This document shows positions 10,401 to 18,676 of a stretch of DNA of 64,000 nt, piece after piece. Origin of the DNA: CAWDXG01 sp963822115 (lineage in GTDB: Bacteria; Myxococcota_A; Polyangia; Polyangiales; Polyangiaceae); the NCBI GenBank assembly GCA_963822115.1, contig CAWGGM010000008.1, forward strand, positions 682,001 to 746,000, in the 5' to 3' direction. Both the position numbers and the translations under genes were made by a program. Position 1 is the first letter of the stretch. The number at the start of each line of letters is the position of its first letter. The notes beneath the pieces are model-generated. The model made no database searches, was not told the DNA's origin, and saw only the letters and a list, made by a program, of their open reading frames with translations.

Positions 10401-11897
10401 ATGGCCGGCCTTGTCGCGTTGCCCGGTCGCGATCCCGCGTACGATACCGATACTCGCCTGCAGCTCGACGGGCAGATCGTCGCATGCGCCCTGGATCGTC
10501 TCGTGCACGTCGACGGCGAGCCAGGCCGCATCGGCTGCGGCACGCGCGGGGTTGGCCATCAGGCCCACGACGGCGCGCCCCGTCGACAGCACGCCCGGCG
10601 CCTCGCTGGCGTCGGACGCGGCGCTGGCTTCCCATGTCCAGCGCGCGCTGCGCTTGAACGCGATCTCGTCGAGGATGCCGCGCAGCTGCTCGGCAAAGCG
10701 CGCCGCGCCGGCGGCGCCAATCGCCTGTTCGAGCTCTTCGAGCCCGTGCAGCTGCAGCATCACGACCGCAACGTGGCGGACCTCGCGCCCGGCGCGATTG
10801 CGTAGCCCGCGCGGACGGATCGGACGGCCTGGCCCCGTGGCCTCGTCGCGCCATACCTCCGGCTCGCCGTCGGACGGCGCGACGCTGGCGCTGGCGTCCG
10901 CTGCGTCATCCTCGAGCTGGCTGCCCGCGGCGGGCTCTTCCACGCCAGGCGAGGTGTGCTCGCGACTGACGAGCTGCGCGATGATCGTCTCGAGCACGTG
11001 CGAGTCGACCAACTGCTGTTTCTGGAACAGCACGCGGGTGATCGCGGCCGCCATGTCGCGCGCCGTCTGGAAGCGATCCTGGCGGTTCTTCGAAAGCGCC
11101 CGCATCACGATCGCCTCGAGCTCGGGCGGGATCTCGCGCGCAAAGGTGCTGGGCGGCTCGACCTGGCCTTCGCGCACCGCCTCGAGCAACTCGGGGCCGT
11201 CCGCAGCGCCGTGCAGCGGGCGACCGGTGAGCATCTCGTGGAAGACGACGCCCAGCGAGTAGATGTCGGTGCGTCGATCCACCTTCTCGCCCCGCGCTTG
11301 CTCGGGCGACATGTAGGCGGTCTTGCCCTTGAGCACTCCCGGTTCCTCGCGGAACAGGTTGGCCGTGGCGATGCCGAAGTCGGCGACCTTCACTGCGCCC
11401 TCGAAGCTGAGCAGCATGTTCTGCGGCGAGACGTCGCGGTGCACGATCTCGAGCGGCGCGCCGCCCTCGTCCTTGCGCTCGTGCGCGTAGTGCAGCCCCT
11501 TGGCGACTTCGGCGATGATGTAGGCGGCGGCGTAGGGCGGCAGCCGCATGCCCTTCGACTGCGCAGAGCGCGTCAGCTTGCGGAGGTCGGGGCCCTCCAC
11601 GTACTCCATGCTGAGCAGCTGGCCCTCGTCGCCGTAGTCCTGGAACTCGTAGACCTGGACGATGTTCGGGTGGTTCAGCCGCGTCGCCAGCTGGGCTTCC
11701 TCGGCGAACATCGCGCGGAAGCGCCGTGACGAGCCGTGGGCGGGCAGGACGCGCTTTACGACGAGCAGCTTGAACGTGCCCTCCGCGCCGCGCTTCTTCG
11801 CGAGGAATACCTCGGCCATGCCGCCGACCCCGAGTCGCCGGATGATCTCGAAGTCGGCCAGGCGCTTCGGTACTGGGCGGGCAGAAGAATCGGCCAT
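7404..11897 (-). CDS. Giant Ser/Thr kinase with degenerate cyclase, AAA ATPase and TPR regions
   Basis: A 1497-residue cytosolic signalling protein. Residues about 15-285 form a Hanks-type kinase: Gly loop LGVGGMAEVFLAKK, Lys in VVKRVLP, catalytic loop HRDVSPQNMLL, DFG in VADFGIAT, and SPEQARG. The Lys of the canonical HRDxKxxN is Ser, as often seen in myxobacteria. After an acidic linker, about 370-555 resembles a class III nucleotidyl cyclase domain (SIGIVRGIATGQ, GHLIDHTLQEPAHHLAGLL) but without clear metal-binding Asp pairs. An AAA ATPase follows, with Walker A GEMGIGKTALVS and Walker B-like VVMIEGLQWAD. The remaining roughly 500 residues are TPR-like helices. This is the kinase-plus-STAND-ATPase layout of PknK-type regulators, inferred to sense ligands or partners through the TPR part. 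The product at 33385-37318 has the same layout. Confidence 0.9.
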   Translation of the reverse strand: MADSSARPVPKRLADFEIIRRLGVGGMAEVFLAKKRGAEGTFKLLVVKRVLPAHGSSRRFRAMFAEEAQLATRLNHPNIVQVYEFQDYGDEGQLLSMEYVEGPDLRKLTRSAQSKGMRLPPYAAAYIIAEVAKGLHYAHERKDEGGAPLEIVHRDVSPQNMLLSFEGAVKVADFGIATANLFREEPGVLKGKTAYMSPEQARGEKVDRRTDIYSLGVVFHEMLTGRPLHGAADGPELLEAVREGQVEPPSTFAREIPPELEAIVMRALSKNRQDRFQTARDMAAAITRVLFQKQQLVDSHVLETIIAQLVSREHTSPGVEEPAAGSQLEDDAADASASVAPSDGEPEVWRDEATGPGRPIRPRGLRNRAGREVRHVAVVMLQLHGLEELEQAIGAAGAARFAEQLRGILDEIAFKRSARWTWEASAASDASEAPGVLSTGRAVVGLMANPARAAADAAWLAVDVHETIQGACDDLPVELQASIGIVRGIATGQRDKAGHLIDHTLQEPAHHLAGLLGERAPAGVTWVAGGLYRLVRRDFVWGDAPTIEVENAEARHLPRNMRIYALLRPLTREEKLQEMALAPSDLIGRDAELADLHAAYHRAVTPGKNGGLGQVTARVVHGEMGIGKTALVSTFLSELPPDARVLRVECSPARSELPFGNVAEWVRELTGTRENQPLDEARQLISEVLGEFAGGQSGSEIMTRMAELVTGRVAVAADEADVEHNRRLVAGGMRRFFARAAMESPLVVMIEGLQWADRPSLELLSELLRRADPLPILAILVTRPDDGSAPYLEGMVRIELKGLSAENQVRLLSARLGASEGVAAVCADLLPRAAGNPFFLLEMVDAMLERGTLEIRERADGSHELARVERPGGAGQALPSTLEQLIADRLNELPEEEQAIVEWLAVAGGPIKKEDLAVLGGEQSDESVARLCARGLCDDKGDTVDVRHPLTRDVAYLALEHDDRVRMHRLLGEHLAKTPLAKGLTAAIVGRHLARGHERARAAELYLEAASAARTSYQTQLARRYYRRVIALLPEDDLGRLEAHEALEAVSRIQGRWRERRRHLVALRQLARQSGKPRWVATALLRTARLELEAGRLARGLTSAQRAEQVAGQAGSAVLELQAQLLTAEMLRDLGDMQGALAACDRALETTSQAGVSSRLKAEVLRARGTLLRRVGRVDEAIEAHAEAIAVFRQVGARRMEARAKNSLAFAMFVIGRWEDAIALALDAIRIDLAIGGRFQIAKTLSNIGQSYARLGDFERGQAYLTRARDAHERYGDQDARADTLMATAEVAIEWGDIAAADTMVGDAGALIAVTGSAYDSVHEKIMRALLARASGDSSAAVMHAFDARQAAEAQAYVAYHFYAMAVEAAARVDIGEHHTGILLATTAMGAIETVQGSEYGLETRVLCCQAMRSANSPQSKEMCRRAFDHAYHLLESIRDSELRLMFVKRPIVAQLLENTEGAAERIAAFIGPDAAGRAASAESVRPEVEKGSVSPS

Positions 11898-12101
11898 GAC
11901 AGCGCGGGCCAGCCGTACCGGACCGCGCCGCGTACGTTAGCGCGCCCGCGGCGCGGCGGAAAACGCCCGATCGGGACGCAAGCGGACTGTCCGGCCGGAC
12001 CGCAGGCGGCCCCGGACCGACAGCGCGATTGCCCGAGAAAAATCGCTGTAGAGCGCTCACCCGCCCGTGCACACCGGCCCCCGACGTGTAGACTCCCGAA
12101 A

Positions 12102-14324
12102 ATGCGAGCCATTGCCGTGGGAACCCTGATCGCCCTGCTGGTCGGGGTCAGCGCGTGCGGCCCAGCGGTCCAGGCCGGCGCCCGGAGCCCGGGTGCCGAC
12201 GGCAAGACCGCCCCGGTGCATCCGGTAGCGGTCAGCGACGCCGATTTCGGTGCGAGCGCCTACCAGGTGCTGATCTCGGGGGAACACAATCCGAAGCGCA
12301 CGAATCTGCTGGTGGGCGTCGTCCAGCGACAGCTCGCGCGCGCCGAGCAGCGCTTCCAGAGCGGTCACCCCGAGGCCGGACTACAAGCGCTGACTGGCGC
12401 CCTGTATCTCGTCCGCACCGGCGAGATGCACCGCGAGATGCTCGAGCACGCCACCGCCGCGCTCTCCGACGGCGCACGCGAAGTGGCGCGCGTCGGCAAT
12501 GAAGGGCGCGCGTACGCGCTGTACAAGATGCTGGAGCAGGTGTTGCCGCCCGGCCCCGCTCGGCGGGACGTCCAGAGCCACCTGGCTGCGCTCGCGAGGT
12601 GGGACAAGTCCGCCGAGAGTTCCGGGCCGATGCAGGCCGCCGGCGCACGACAGCGCGCCGCCGTGGAACGCGCGCTGTTCGAACCGACCAAGCCGGCCAT
12701 GGACGACGCGCGCCAGGCGACCATCGCCTGGATCAAGAAGGCGCTCGGTTTCAATGCCGCCGACGCTCCCATCCGCTCCACCTTCGATCGCGAAGAGGCC
12801 ATCGCGGCGTATCACGCGATCCGTGCGGGGGGTGCGGCGCTGGTCGCACTCTACCTGCGCAACGGCGACGCGGCCGGCGCGCTCAAGGCCATCGACAGCG
12901 CCGACCTGACGCGCGTCGTTCCCCCAGGACTCGCCGATCGCCTGCAGCGCGCCGCCGAGGACAACGACCCGACAGCCTGGGCGGATCTGTATCACCTGTT
13001 CCACTCCGCGGTGAGCGCCGGAAGTCCGGAAACTGGCCTGGATTCGGACCTGGCAGGCGCCGCCGCGTGGGGCACGGCGCTCGCGCTATACCGCAGCCAG
13101 CCCGGTTCGCCGCAGGCGGCGATGGCACTCGCCGGATTGTTGCTCCACTACGGCATGGCCGAAACTACTCCGTTGGTGCTCTCCGGCGCGCTCGGCAGCC
13201 AGCCTTCCGCGAGTGATCTCGGCAGCGCGCTGTCCATCGTGCTGCAGGCGATCATCTCGGAAGACAACATCGGCCAGCACGCTGCCGCACGGCGCGTGTT
13301 CAAGGCCGCGGCGCCCCTGTTGAAGCTGGCCGAGTCCAGCAAGATGGCCGGACGTGTGAGGCCGAGCGCCGCACGGCTGCACTATGTGATGGGCGCACTG
13401 GAAGCCCAGGCGGGCGATCTGAAGCGCGCCCAGCCAGAGCTGGAAGCCTCCGTGCAGGAGCAGCCGACCATCCAGGCCTACAACCTCCTGGCTGCCATCG
13501 ACCGCCAGCACGGCCTGGAAGATCAAGCGCTGAAGTCGCTCGAACAGGTCATCCATCTGGCTGCCAGAAGCGGTAGCCGTGCCGATGAAGCGGAAGCCTG
13601 GTTGAGCAGCTTCGAGATCGAACGCGAGAAGGGGCAGGACGCCAAGGCCAAGTCGGCGCTGGCCACGGCGCTGGAGCGGACGCTCGATGCGCGGAAGCTC
13701 GCGCACACCTTTGCCGCCCAGGCCCAGGCCGAGCGACTGCTGGCGCGCATCCTCGACATCTACGGCGACGCACAGGGCGCGCGACGCGCGACCCGGCGCG
13801 CCTACGAGGCGTCGCAGAGCGACCGCGCACAGCTCGCGGCGACGGTCCTCGACGCGGCGCGACGCGCACTGCTCAGGGGCGATCTGCGTGCGGGGCGCGA
13901 GGCCGTGAAAAGGGGCGTGGACGCCGGCCTGGACGACGAGGACCTCGTGTACGCGGCCCTGTGGCTCAAGCTGCTCGAGGAAAAGCTCAAGGTCTCCGAC
14001 GACGGCGCCGTCGAGGAAGCGCTCGATACGATCGACAAGGCGTCGTACTGGCCCGCCAAGCTCAGGGCCTGGGCGCGCGGGAAGCTCGACGACAAGGGCC
14101 TTCTGGCAGCAGCGAAGAACCGCGTGCAGCAGACCGAAGCCAGATTCTACGCGGCGATGCGGCACCAGGTCGCCGGCGATTCTGCTGCCGCAAAGCCGGG
14201 ACTGGAACGGGTCGCCAAGAGCCAGGCCATCGATCTGGTCGAGGTGGCGATCGCTCGCGACGTGGTGTCGAAGCGGCGCGGCACGCTGGGCCTGCAACTG
14301 CCGAGCGGCTTGAAGATCCCGTAG
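12102..14324 (+). CDS. TPR-rich lipoprotein
   Basis: A 740-residue predicted lipoprotein. The ATG at 12102 is chosen because it opens a signal peptide (MRAIAVGTLIALLVGVSACG) ending in a lipobox with Cys19; upstream in-frame sequence lacks coding character. The rest is almost wholly helical, with repeated pairs such as AVERALFEPTKPAMDDARQA, LEAQAGDLKRAQPELEASVQ and YNLLAAIDRQHGLEDQALKS that read as degenerate TPR or SEL1-like units. No catalytic motif was found. It is divergent from the kinase gene (204 bases between starts), so a shared control region is possible. It is probably an envelope scaffold. Confidence 0.8.
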   Translation: MRAIAVGTLIALLVGVSACGPAVQAGARSPGADGKTAPVHPVAVSDADFGASAYQVLISGEHNPKRTNLLVGVVQRQLARAEQRFQSGHPEAGLQALTGALYLVRTGEMHREMLEHATAALSDGAREVARVGNEGRAYALYKMLEQVLPPGPARRDVQSHLAALARWDKSAESSGPMQAAGARQRAAVERALFEPTKPAMDDARQATIAWIKKALGFNAADAPIRSTFDREEAIAAYHAIRAGGAALVALYLRNGDAAGALKAIDSADLTRVVPPGLADRLQRAAEDNDPTAWADLYHLFHSAVSAGSPETGLDSDLAGAAAWGTALALYRSQPGSPQAAMALAGLLLHYGMAETTPLVLSGALGSQPSASDLGSALSIVLQAIISEDNIGQHAAARRVFKAAAPLLKLAESSKMAGRVRPSAARLHYVMGALEAQAGDLKRAQPELEASVQEQPTIQAYNLLAAIDRQHGLEDQALKSLEQVIHLAARSGSRADEAEAWLSSFEIEREKGQDAKAKSALATALERTLDARKLAHTFAAQAQAERLLARILDIYGDAQGARRATRRAYEASQSDRAQLAATVLDAARRALLRGDLRAGREAVKRGVDAGLDDEDLVYAALWLKLLEEKLKVSDDGAVEEALDTIDKASYWPAKLRAWARGKLDDKGLLAAAKNRVQQTEARFYAAMRHQVAGDSAAAKPGLERVAKSQAIDLVEVAIARDVVSKRRGTLGLQLPSGLKIP

Positions 14325-14358
14325 CCGCGCGCGTTCCCCGCCGCCTCCACTCCAGCCG

Positions 14359-14760
14359 CTACGTCTGCGGCTTGCGGCCCAGCAACTTGCCGGCCAGATG
14401 GTCGCCGAACTCGGCGGTCATCAGGCGTTCGACCGCGGCTTCCTTGTCGCGCCGTTCGTCGGCATCCGAGTACTGGAACTCGATGCCCATGCCGGCCGGA
14501 TTGGCGTCGCTCGCCTCCTCGACCCGCGTGATCCAGATGACCTTCCCGCGCAGCCTGAGCGGCTCCTCCATCTGCGGAACACCCAGCGCGAAGATGAACT
14601 CGGTCCCGATAGGCAGCGGCTTCTGCGTCGAGATGAAGGTTCCGCCGCGCGAGATGTTCTTCGTGTAGTCGGCGAAGAACGTGTTCAGGCGCTTGTACTC
14701 GACCTTCAGCTCGATCGGGGTGCGGGTATCGCGGCGCCGGTCGCTGTCTTCGGAACCCAT
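14359..14760 (-). CDS. TIGR02266-type PilZ domain protein
   Basis: A 133-residue protein matching the PilZ-related TIGR02266 paralogous family of myxobacteria. The N-terminal RRRDTRTPIELKVEYKRL and DYTKNISRGGTFIST correspond to the RxxxR and D/NxSxxG motifs that bind cyclic di-GMP in PilZ domains, although spacing in this subfamily is diverged. IGTEFIFALGVPQMEEPL and GKVIWITRVEE build the beta-barrel. The ATG at 14760 (MGSEDSDRR) is preferred over an earlier in-frame codon at 14802. It is convergent with the TPR lipoprotein gene and divergent from dnaJ. Likely a cytosolic second-messenger receptor; ligand binding is inferred. Confidence 0.87.
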   Translation of the reverse strand: MGSEDSDRRRDTRTPIELKVEYKRLNTFFADYTKNISRGGTFISTQKPLPIGTEFIFALGVPQMEEPLRLRGKVIWITRVEEASDANPAGMGIEFQYSDADERRDKEAAVERLMTAEFGDHLAGKLLGRKPQT

Positions 14761-14888
14761 CCCCGACAGGGTAATCGGGCGCCGGGCTACCGGCCAAGCC
14801 AAGCGTGAACGGAGCCGCCGGCGCCGCCTCGGTCTGGTCGGGCAGGCCCCCGGACGCCAGCCGGCGCCGTCCGTGGTATCAAGCCGGG

Positions 14889-15977
14889 GTGCGCGACCCC
14901 TACGAGGTGCTCGGAGTCGGGCGGCAGGCGTCGGACGCCGAGATCAAGACGGCTTTCCGGCGGGCCGCGGCGCAACACCACCCCGACAGGAACCCGGGGG
15001 ACGACAACGCACAGGCGCGCTTCACCGAGCTGAACGCCGCCTACCAGATCCTCTCCGATCCCCAGAAACGCGCGGCCTACGACCGCTACGGTTCCGCCGC
15101 CTTCCAACCGGGAGGTGCCGGCCCGGCGATGGACTTCGATCTCGGCAGTCTGGACGGCATCTTCGGCGACATCCTCGGCGCCTTCGGCATCCGCACGGGC
15201 GACCGCGGCGACCTCCGCAAGCGCATCAAGATCGAGTTCGAGGAAGCGGCGCGCGGCTGCCGCCGCGAGGTGTCCTACGAGCGGGTCGACCTGTGCGAGC
15301 GCTGCGGCGGACAGGGAGCCGAACCCGGCACCCGCGTGGAGTTGTGCGGTGCCTGCGGCGGGCGGGGACGCGTGCGCTTCCAGCAGGGGCTGTTCCCGCT
15401 TCCCGTCGAGCGCGCCTGCTCGCACTGCCACGGCCGCGGCCGGATCCCGTCCACCCCCTGCAACAGCTGCAAGGGCAGCGGGCTCGAGAAGCGCACGCGC
15501 ACGATCGAGATCGACATCCCGCCGGGCATCGAGTCGGGAGCGAGCCGCACCGTCGATCGCGGCGGCAACCGCACACGGCCCGACCGACCTGCGGGCGAGC
15601 TCGAGATCCTGGTGGAGGTCGCGCCGCATCCCTTCTTCCGGCGGGACGGAGACAACGTGGTGTGTTCGGTTCCGATCACGTTCGCGCAGGCGGCCATCGG
15701 TGGCGAGGTCGAGGTCCCGACGCTCGAGGGCAAGGCAAAGCTTCGTATTCCACCTTCCACGCAACCGGGCAGCATCCTGCGCATCCGCGGCAAGGGCATC
15801 GAGCATCGGCTCCGCAGCGGGCGGGGCGACCAGCTCGTCCAGGTCACCGTGGAAGTGCCATCGCACGTCACGCCGCGCGCGCAGGAGCTCATCGAGGAAC
15901 TGGCGCAAGAGCTCGGCGAAGAGGTGCAACCGCAACAGCGCACGTTCGTGGAGAAGCTGAAGAGCTTTTTCGAATGA
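14889..15977 (+). CDS. dnaJ: DnaJ/Hsp40 type I co-chaperone
   Basis: A 362-residue J-domain protein that stimulates DnaK ATPase. It has the J domain RDPYEVLGVG to YDRYGSAAF with HPD in AQHHPDRNPG, a short Gly/Phe region, then the zinc-binding region with four CxxCxG-type motifs (CERCGGQG, CGACGGRG, CSHCHGRG, CNSCKGSG), and the two C-terminal substrate-binding beta domains (TIEIDIPPGIESGA, EVPTLEGKAKLRIP). The GTG at 14889 directly precedes the J domain; an upstream ATG at 14805 would add 28 residues unlike any DnaJ and is disfavoured. The stop overlaps the start of the next gene by four bases (ATGA). grpE and dnaK are not in the window, so this may be a second DnaJ copy. Confidence 0.92.
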   Translation: MRDPYEVLGVGRQASDAEIKTAFRRAAAQHHPDRNPGDDNAQARFTELNAAYQILSDPQKRAAYDRYGSAAFQPGGAGPAMDFDLGSLDGIFGDILGAFGIRTGDRGDLRKRIKIEFEEAARGCRREVSYERVDLCERCGGQGAEPGTRVELCGACGGRGRVRFQQGLFPLPVERACSHCHGRGRIPSTPCNSCKGSGLEKRTRTIEIDIPPGIESGASRTVDRGGNRTRPDRPAGELEILVEVAPHPFFRRDGDNVVCSVPITFAQAAIGGEVEVPTLEGKAKLRIPPSTQPGSILRIRGKGIEHRLRSGRGDQLVQVTVEVPSHVTPRAQELIEELAQELGEEVQPQQRTFVEKLKSFFE

Positions 15978-16687
15978 ACGGACGAACGGCCGTCACGTTC
16001 GATCTGGGGCAGACTCTGGTCGACCTGGACCACGAGCTGCTCGCGCGCCGGGTCGCCGAGCGCGACGGGCGCATCGACCCACGGACCGTCGAGCGCGAAA
16101 CCGCGGCGTCGTGGCGCGCCTACAACGACGCGAAACGCCGGGGCGTCGAAGGACAACAGGCGTGGCTCGGCTTCATGCACACGCTGCTCACGCGCTCGGG
16201 CCTTGCCGACAGCCAGGCCCGCGAGCTGTCCGCGTGGCTATGGACCGAGCAACCGAAGCACAACCTGTGGCGCAAGCCGATCGACGGCATGGTGGCACTT
16301 GTGGACGCGCTGGAAGCCGCGAACGTGCCGGTCGGCGCAGTCTCGAACTCGGAAGGCGGCATCCGCGAGCTGCTCGCGGAGCTCGGCTGGAGCCATCGTT
16401 TCCGCTGCGTCGCCGATTCCGGCCGGCTCGGCTTCGAGAAGCCCGACCCGCGCATATTCGAGTGGGCGGCGGAGCGCCTGGGCGTCGCGGCCGACGCGCT
16501 CATCCATATCGGGGATTCGTGGGAGGCGGACGTGGTGGGCGCACTCGGCGTCGGCGCCCGCGCCATCTGGTTCAGCGCAGATCCCGCTCGCGAGTTGCCT
16601 CCGCGCGTGGCAGCCTGCCGCACGCCGGACGAGGTGAGGGCCGCGCTGGTCGGCTGGGGCGTGCCGCTCGAGGGTGGAGCCTTGTAG
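15974..16687 (+). CDS. HAD family hydrolase
   Basis: A 237-residue haloacid dehalogenase-superfamily hydrolase, probably a phosphatase. Motif I is FDLGQTLVD, i.e. DxGxT, where the usual second Asp (general acid/base) is Gly. Motif II is AVSNSEG, motif III is the Lys in GFEKPDPRIF and motif IV is HIGDSWEADVVGA. The helical cap is inserted after motif I. DxGxT versions occur in several HAD subgroups, so activity is possible but the chemistry may differ. The start codon overlaps the dnaJ stop, and proC begins 13 bases downstream, so dnaJ, this gene and proC form one tight transcription unit. Substrate unknown. Confidence 0.85.
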   Translation: MNGRTAVTFDLGQTLVDLDHELLARRVAERDGRIDPRTVERETAASWRAYNDAKRRGVEGQQAWLGFMHTLLTRSGLADSQARELSAWLWTEQPKHNLWRKPIDGMVALVDALEAANVPVGAVSNSEGGIRELLAELGWSHRFRCVADSGRLGFEKPDPRIFEWAAERLGVAADALIHIGDSWEADVVGALGVGARAIWFSADPARELPPRVAACRTPDEVRAALVGWGVPLEGGAL

Positions 16688-16700
16688 AAGGAGACAGCAG

Positions 16701-17546
16701 ATGGAATCGCGACGTATCGGGATGCTGGGAGCGGGCAACATGGCCGGAGCGCTCATCCGCGGGCTGCTCGCTTCCGGAACCGTGACGCCGGAACAGGTCC
16801 GTGCGAGCGACATCCAGAGCGACCGACTGGAGGCGCTCGAGCAGCAGCACGGCATCGCCACGACAACGGACAACCTCTCGCTGGTCGAGTGGGCGGATCT
16901 GATCGTGCTCGCGGTCAAGCCGCAGGTCATCGATCGCGTGCTCGACCAGGTCGGCGATGCGTTCTCGCCCCACACGCTGGTCGTGTCGATCGCGGCGGGC
17001 GTGCCGATCCGCGCCATCGAGTCGCGACTGGCCGAAGGAGTGCACGTGGTGCGGGCGATGCCCAACACCGCCGCCATCGCCCTGGCTGGCGCGACGGCCA
17101 TCGCACCCGGAGCGCATGCAACCGACGACAACGTCGCGGTAGCCCGCAAGCTGTTCGACGCGGTCGGCCGCTCGGTGACGGTCGACGAGACGCTGATCGA
17201 CGCGGCGACGGGTCTGTCCGGCAGCGGTCCGGCCTACATCATGCTGATCATCGAGGCGCTGGCCGACGGCGGCGTGAAGGTCGGCCTGCATCGCGATACG
17301 GCGCTGCTGCTCGCCGCACAGACGGTGTTCGGTTCCGCCAAGCTGCTGCTCGACACGGGCGAGCATCCCGGGCGCCTGAAGGACATGGTGACCAGTCCCG
17401 GCGGCACCGCTATCGCTGGACTGCACACGCTCGAGTCCGGCGGCCTGCGCCGGACGCTGATCGACGCCGTGGAGTCGGCGACGCGCCGCGCCACCGAGCT
17501 GGGCGAGCAGATCGCCCAGAAACTCGCCAGATCCCCCGAAAAATAG
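16701..17546 (+). CDS. proC: Pyrroline-5-carboxylate reductase
   Basis: A 281-residue enzyme for the last step of proline synthesis, reducing 1-pyrroline-5-carboxylate with NAD(P)H. It shows the Rossmann start RRIGMLGAGNMAGALIRGLL, VLAVKPQVIDRVLDQ, VRAMPNTAAIALAGATAI, and the family signature region SGPAYIMLIIEALADGGVKVGL with VTSPGGTAIAGLHTLE. Length is normal. A good ribosome-binding site (aaggaga) lies 8 bases before the ATG. It is the last gene of the dnaJ-HAD-proC run. The assignment is secure. Confidence 0.96.
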   Translation: MESRRIGMLGAGNMAGALIRGLLASGTVTPEQVRASDIQSDRLEALEQQHGIATTTDNLSLVEWADLIVLAVKPQVIDRVLDQVGDAFSPHTLVVSIAAGVPIRAIESRLAEGVHVVRAMPNTAAIALAGATAIAPGAHATDDNVAVARKLFDAVGRSVTVDETLIDAATGLSGSGPAYIMLIIEALADGGVKVGLHRDTALLLAAQTVFGSAKLLLDTGEHPGRLKDMVTSPGGTAIAGLHTLESGGLRRTLIDAVESATRRATELGEQIAQKLARSPEK

Positions 17547-17625
17547 CCGCTGGCTGCGCCGCCCCGCAGGGCCGGCCTAAAGACGGCAGGCGACCTGGCC
17601 GTATGGGCAGATCGAGGTCTTTGCC

Positions 17626-18675
17626 ATGGACCCTGATCTGCGCTCCGCTGCTCCCCCCCGCATCACCTACCAGCAGGTGGCTGGCAGCCTGCAGCCGCTT
17701 TCCTACACCGAGCCGGCGCCGGCGCCCGAGCGAGAACCCGCGCCGACCGGGCCCCGCCCGCCGCGACGGCGCCTGTGGATTGTCGCGGCCGTGGTGGCAG
17801 CCGTGTCCTTCGGCGGCGCCGCGGCGTGGAAGATCCTCCGGCCCGACCACCGGGCCCGCCTGAACCACGCCCGGCTCGTCATCGTCAGCGGTCGCGCGTC
17901 GCCCAAGCGCGAGCCCAACGGTGCCGAGGAACGCTGGCAGAAGAACCACGTCACGGTGACCATCGACGACTCGATCGACGCGCTCGGACCGGCGGCGCGC
18001 GAGGCCGTACAGAGCGCGTTCGGTACCTGGCTGACCAGCGGCGCACACGTTCCCGACCTGACGTTCGACTCCGCCCATGGCACGCGCGTCTCCGAGAAGC
18101 CCGACGGCAAGAACAGCGTCGTCTTCGCACCGATCGACATCCCCGGACACCGGAACGACCTCGCCCTCACGCTTGCGTTCACCGATCCGGACACTGGCGC
18201 GATCCTCGAGGCCGATCTCGTGATCAACTCGCACCATCACTTCGGCCTGCTCGATACCGCGGCACCGGGTTCCGGGCAGCACTTGCAGAGCAACGAACAC
18301 GAGAACGACGCCGAAGGCGCCAAGAGCACGTGCAGCGCGCCGCAGGTCGTGAAGTGCGACGGCCGCTACGATCTGCAGAGCGTGGCCACGCACGAAGTCG
18401 GACACTTCCTCGGCCTGGGCGAAGACGGAACGGACCGCTGCGCCACGATGTACCGCTCCACAGGCCGCTGCCAGGTCAACAAGCGCCTCTTGTCGAGCGA
18501 CGACCGTACGTCGATGACCGAGCTGTACACCGCCCCCTTCACCGACAACGCAGCGGCAAACAGCGCCAGCTGCAGCATCGCGCGCTCACCGGAGCGTGGA
18601 GAGAGCGTGCCGTTCGGCGCGGCGCTCGGCGCGCTGTTCGCGATCGGCGCCGCGCTCCGGCGCCGCCGGCGCTAG
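17626..18675 (+). CDS. Matrixin-like secreted zinc metalloprotease
   Basis: A 349-residue protein with an N-terminal cytoplasmic Pro-rich segment, one membrane span (RRLWIVAAVVAAVSFGGAAA) and an exported protease domain. The zinc motif is THEVGHFLGLGED: two His ligands and the catalytic Glu are present, but the third ligand position holds Glu (followed by Asp) instead of the matrixin His. A Met-turn-like CATMYRST follows. The C terminus is a hydrophobic stretch ending in RRRRR, a sorting-signal shape like MYXO-CTERM but without the Cys; a CxIARSPERGES segment precedes it. The substrate is unknown. The gene is convergent with the next one, with a single base between their stop codons. Confidence 0.82.
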   Translation: MDPDLRSAAPPRITYQQVAGSLQPLSYTEPAPAPEREPAPTGPRPPRRRLWIVAAVVAAVSFGGAAAWKILRPDHRARLNHARLVIVSGRASPKREPNGAEERWQKNHVTVTIDDSIDALGPAAREAVQSAFGTWLTSGAHVPDLTFDSAHGTRVSEKPDGKNSVVFAPIDIPGHRNDLALTLAFTDPDTGAILEADLVINSHHHFGLLDTAAPGSGQHLQSNEHENDAEGAKSTCSAPQVVKCDGRYDLQSVATHEVGHFLGLGEDGTDRCATMYRSTGRCQVNKRLLSSDDRTSMTELYTAPFTDNAAANSASCSIARSPERGESVPFGAALGALFAIGAALRRRRR

Positions 18676-18676
18676 C

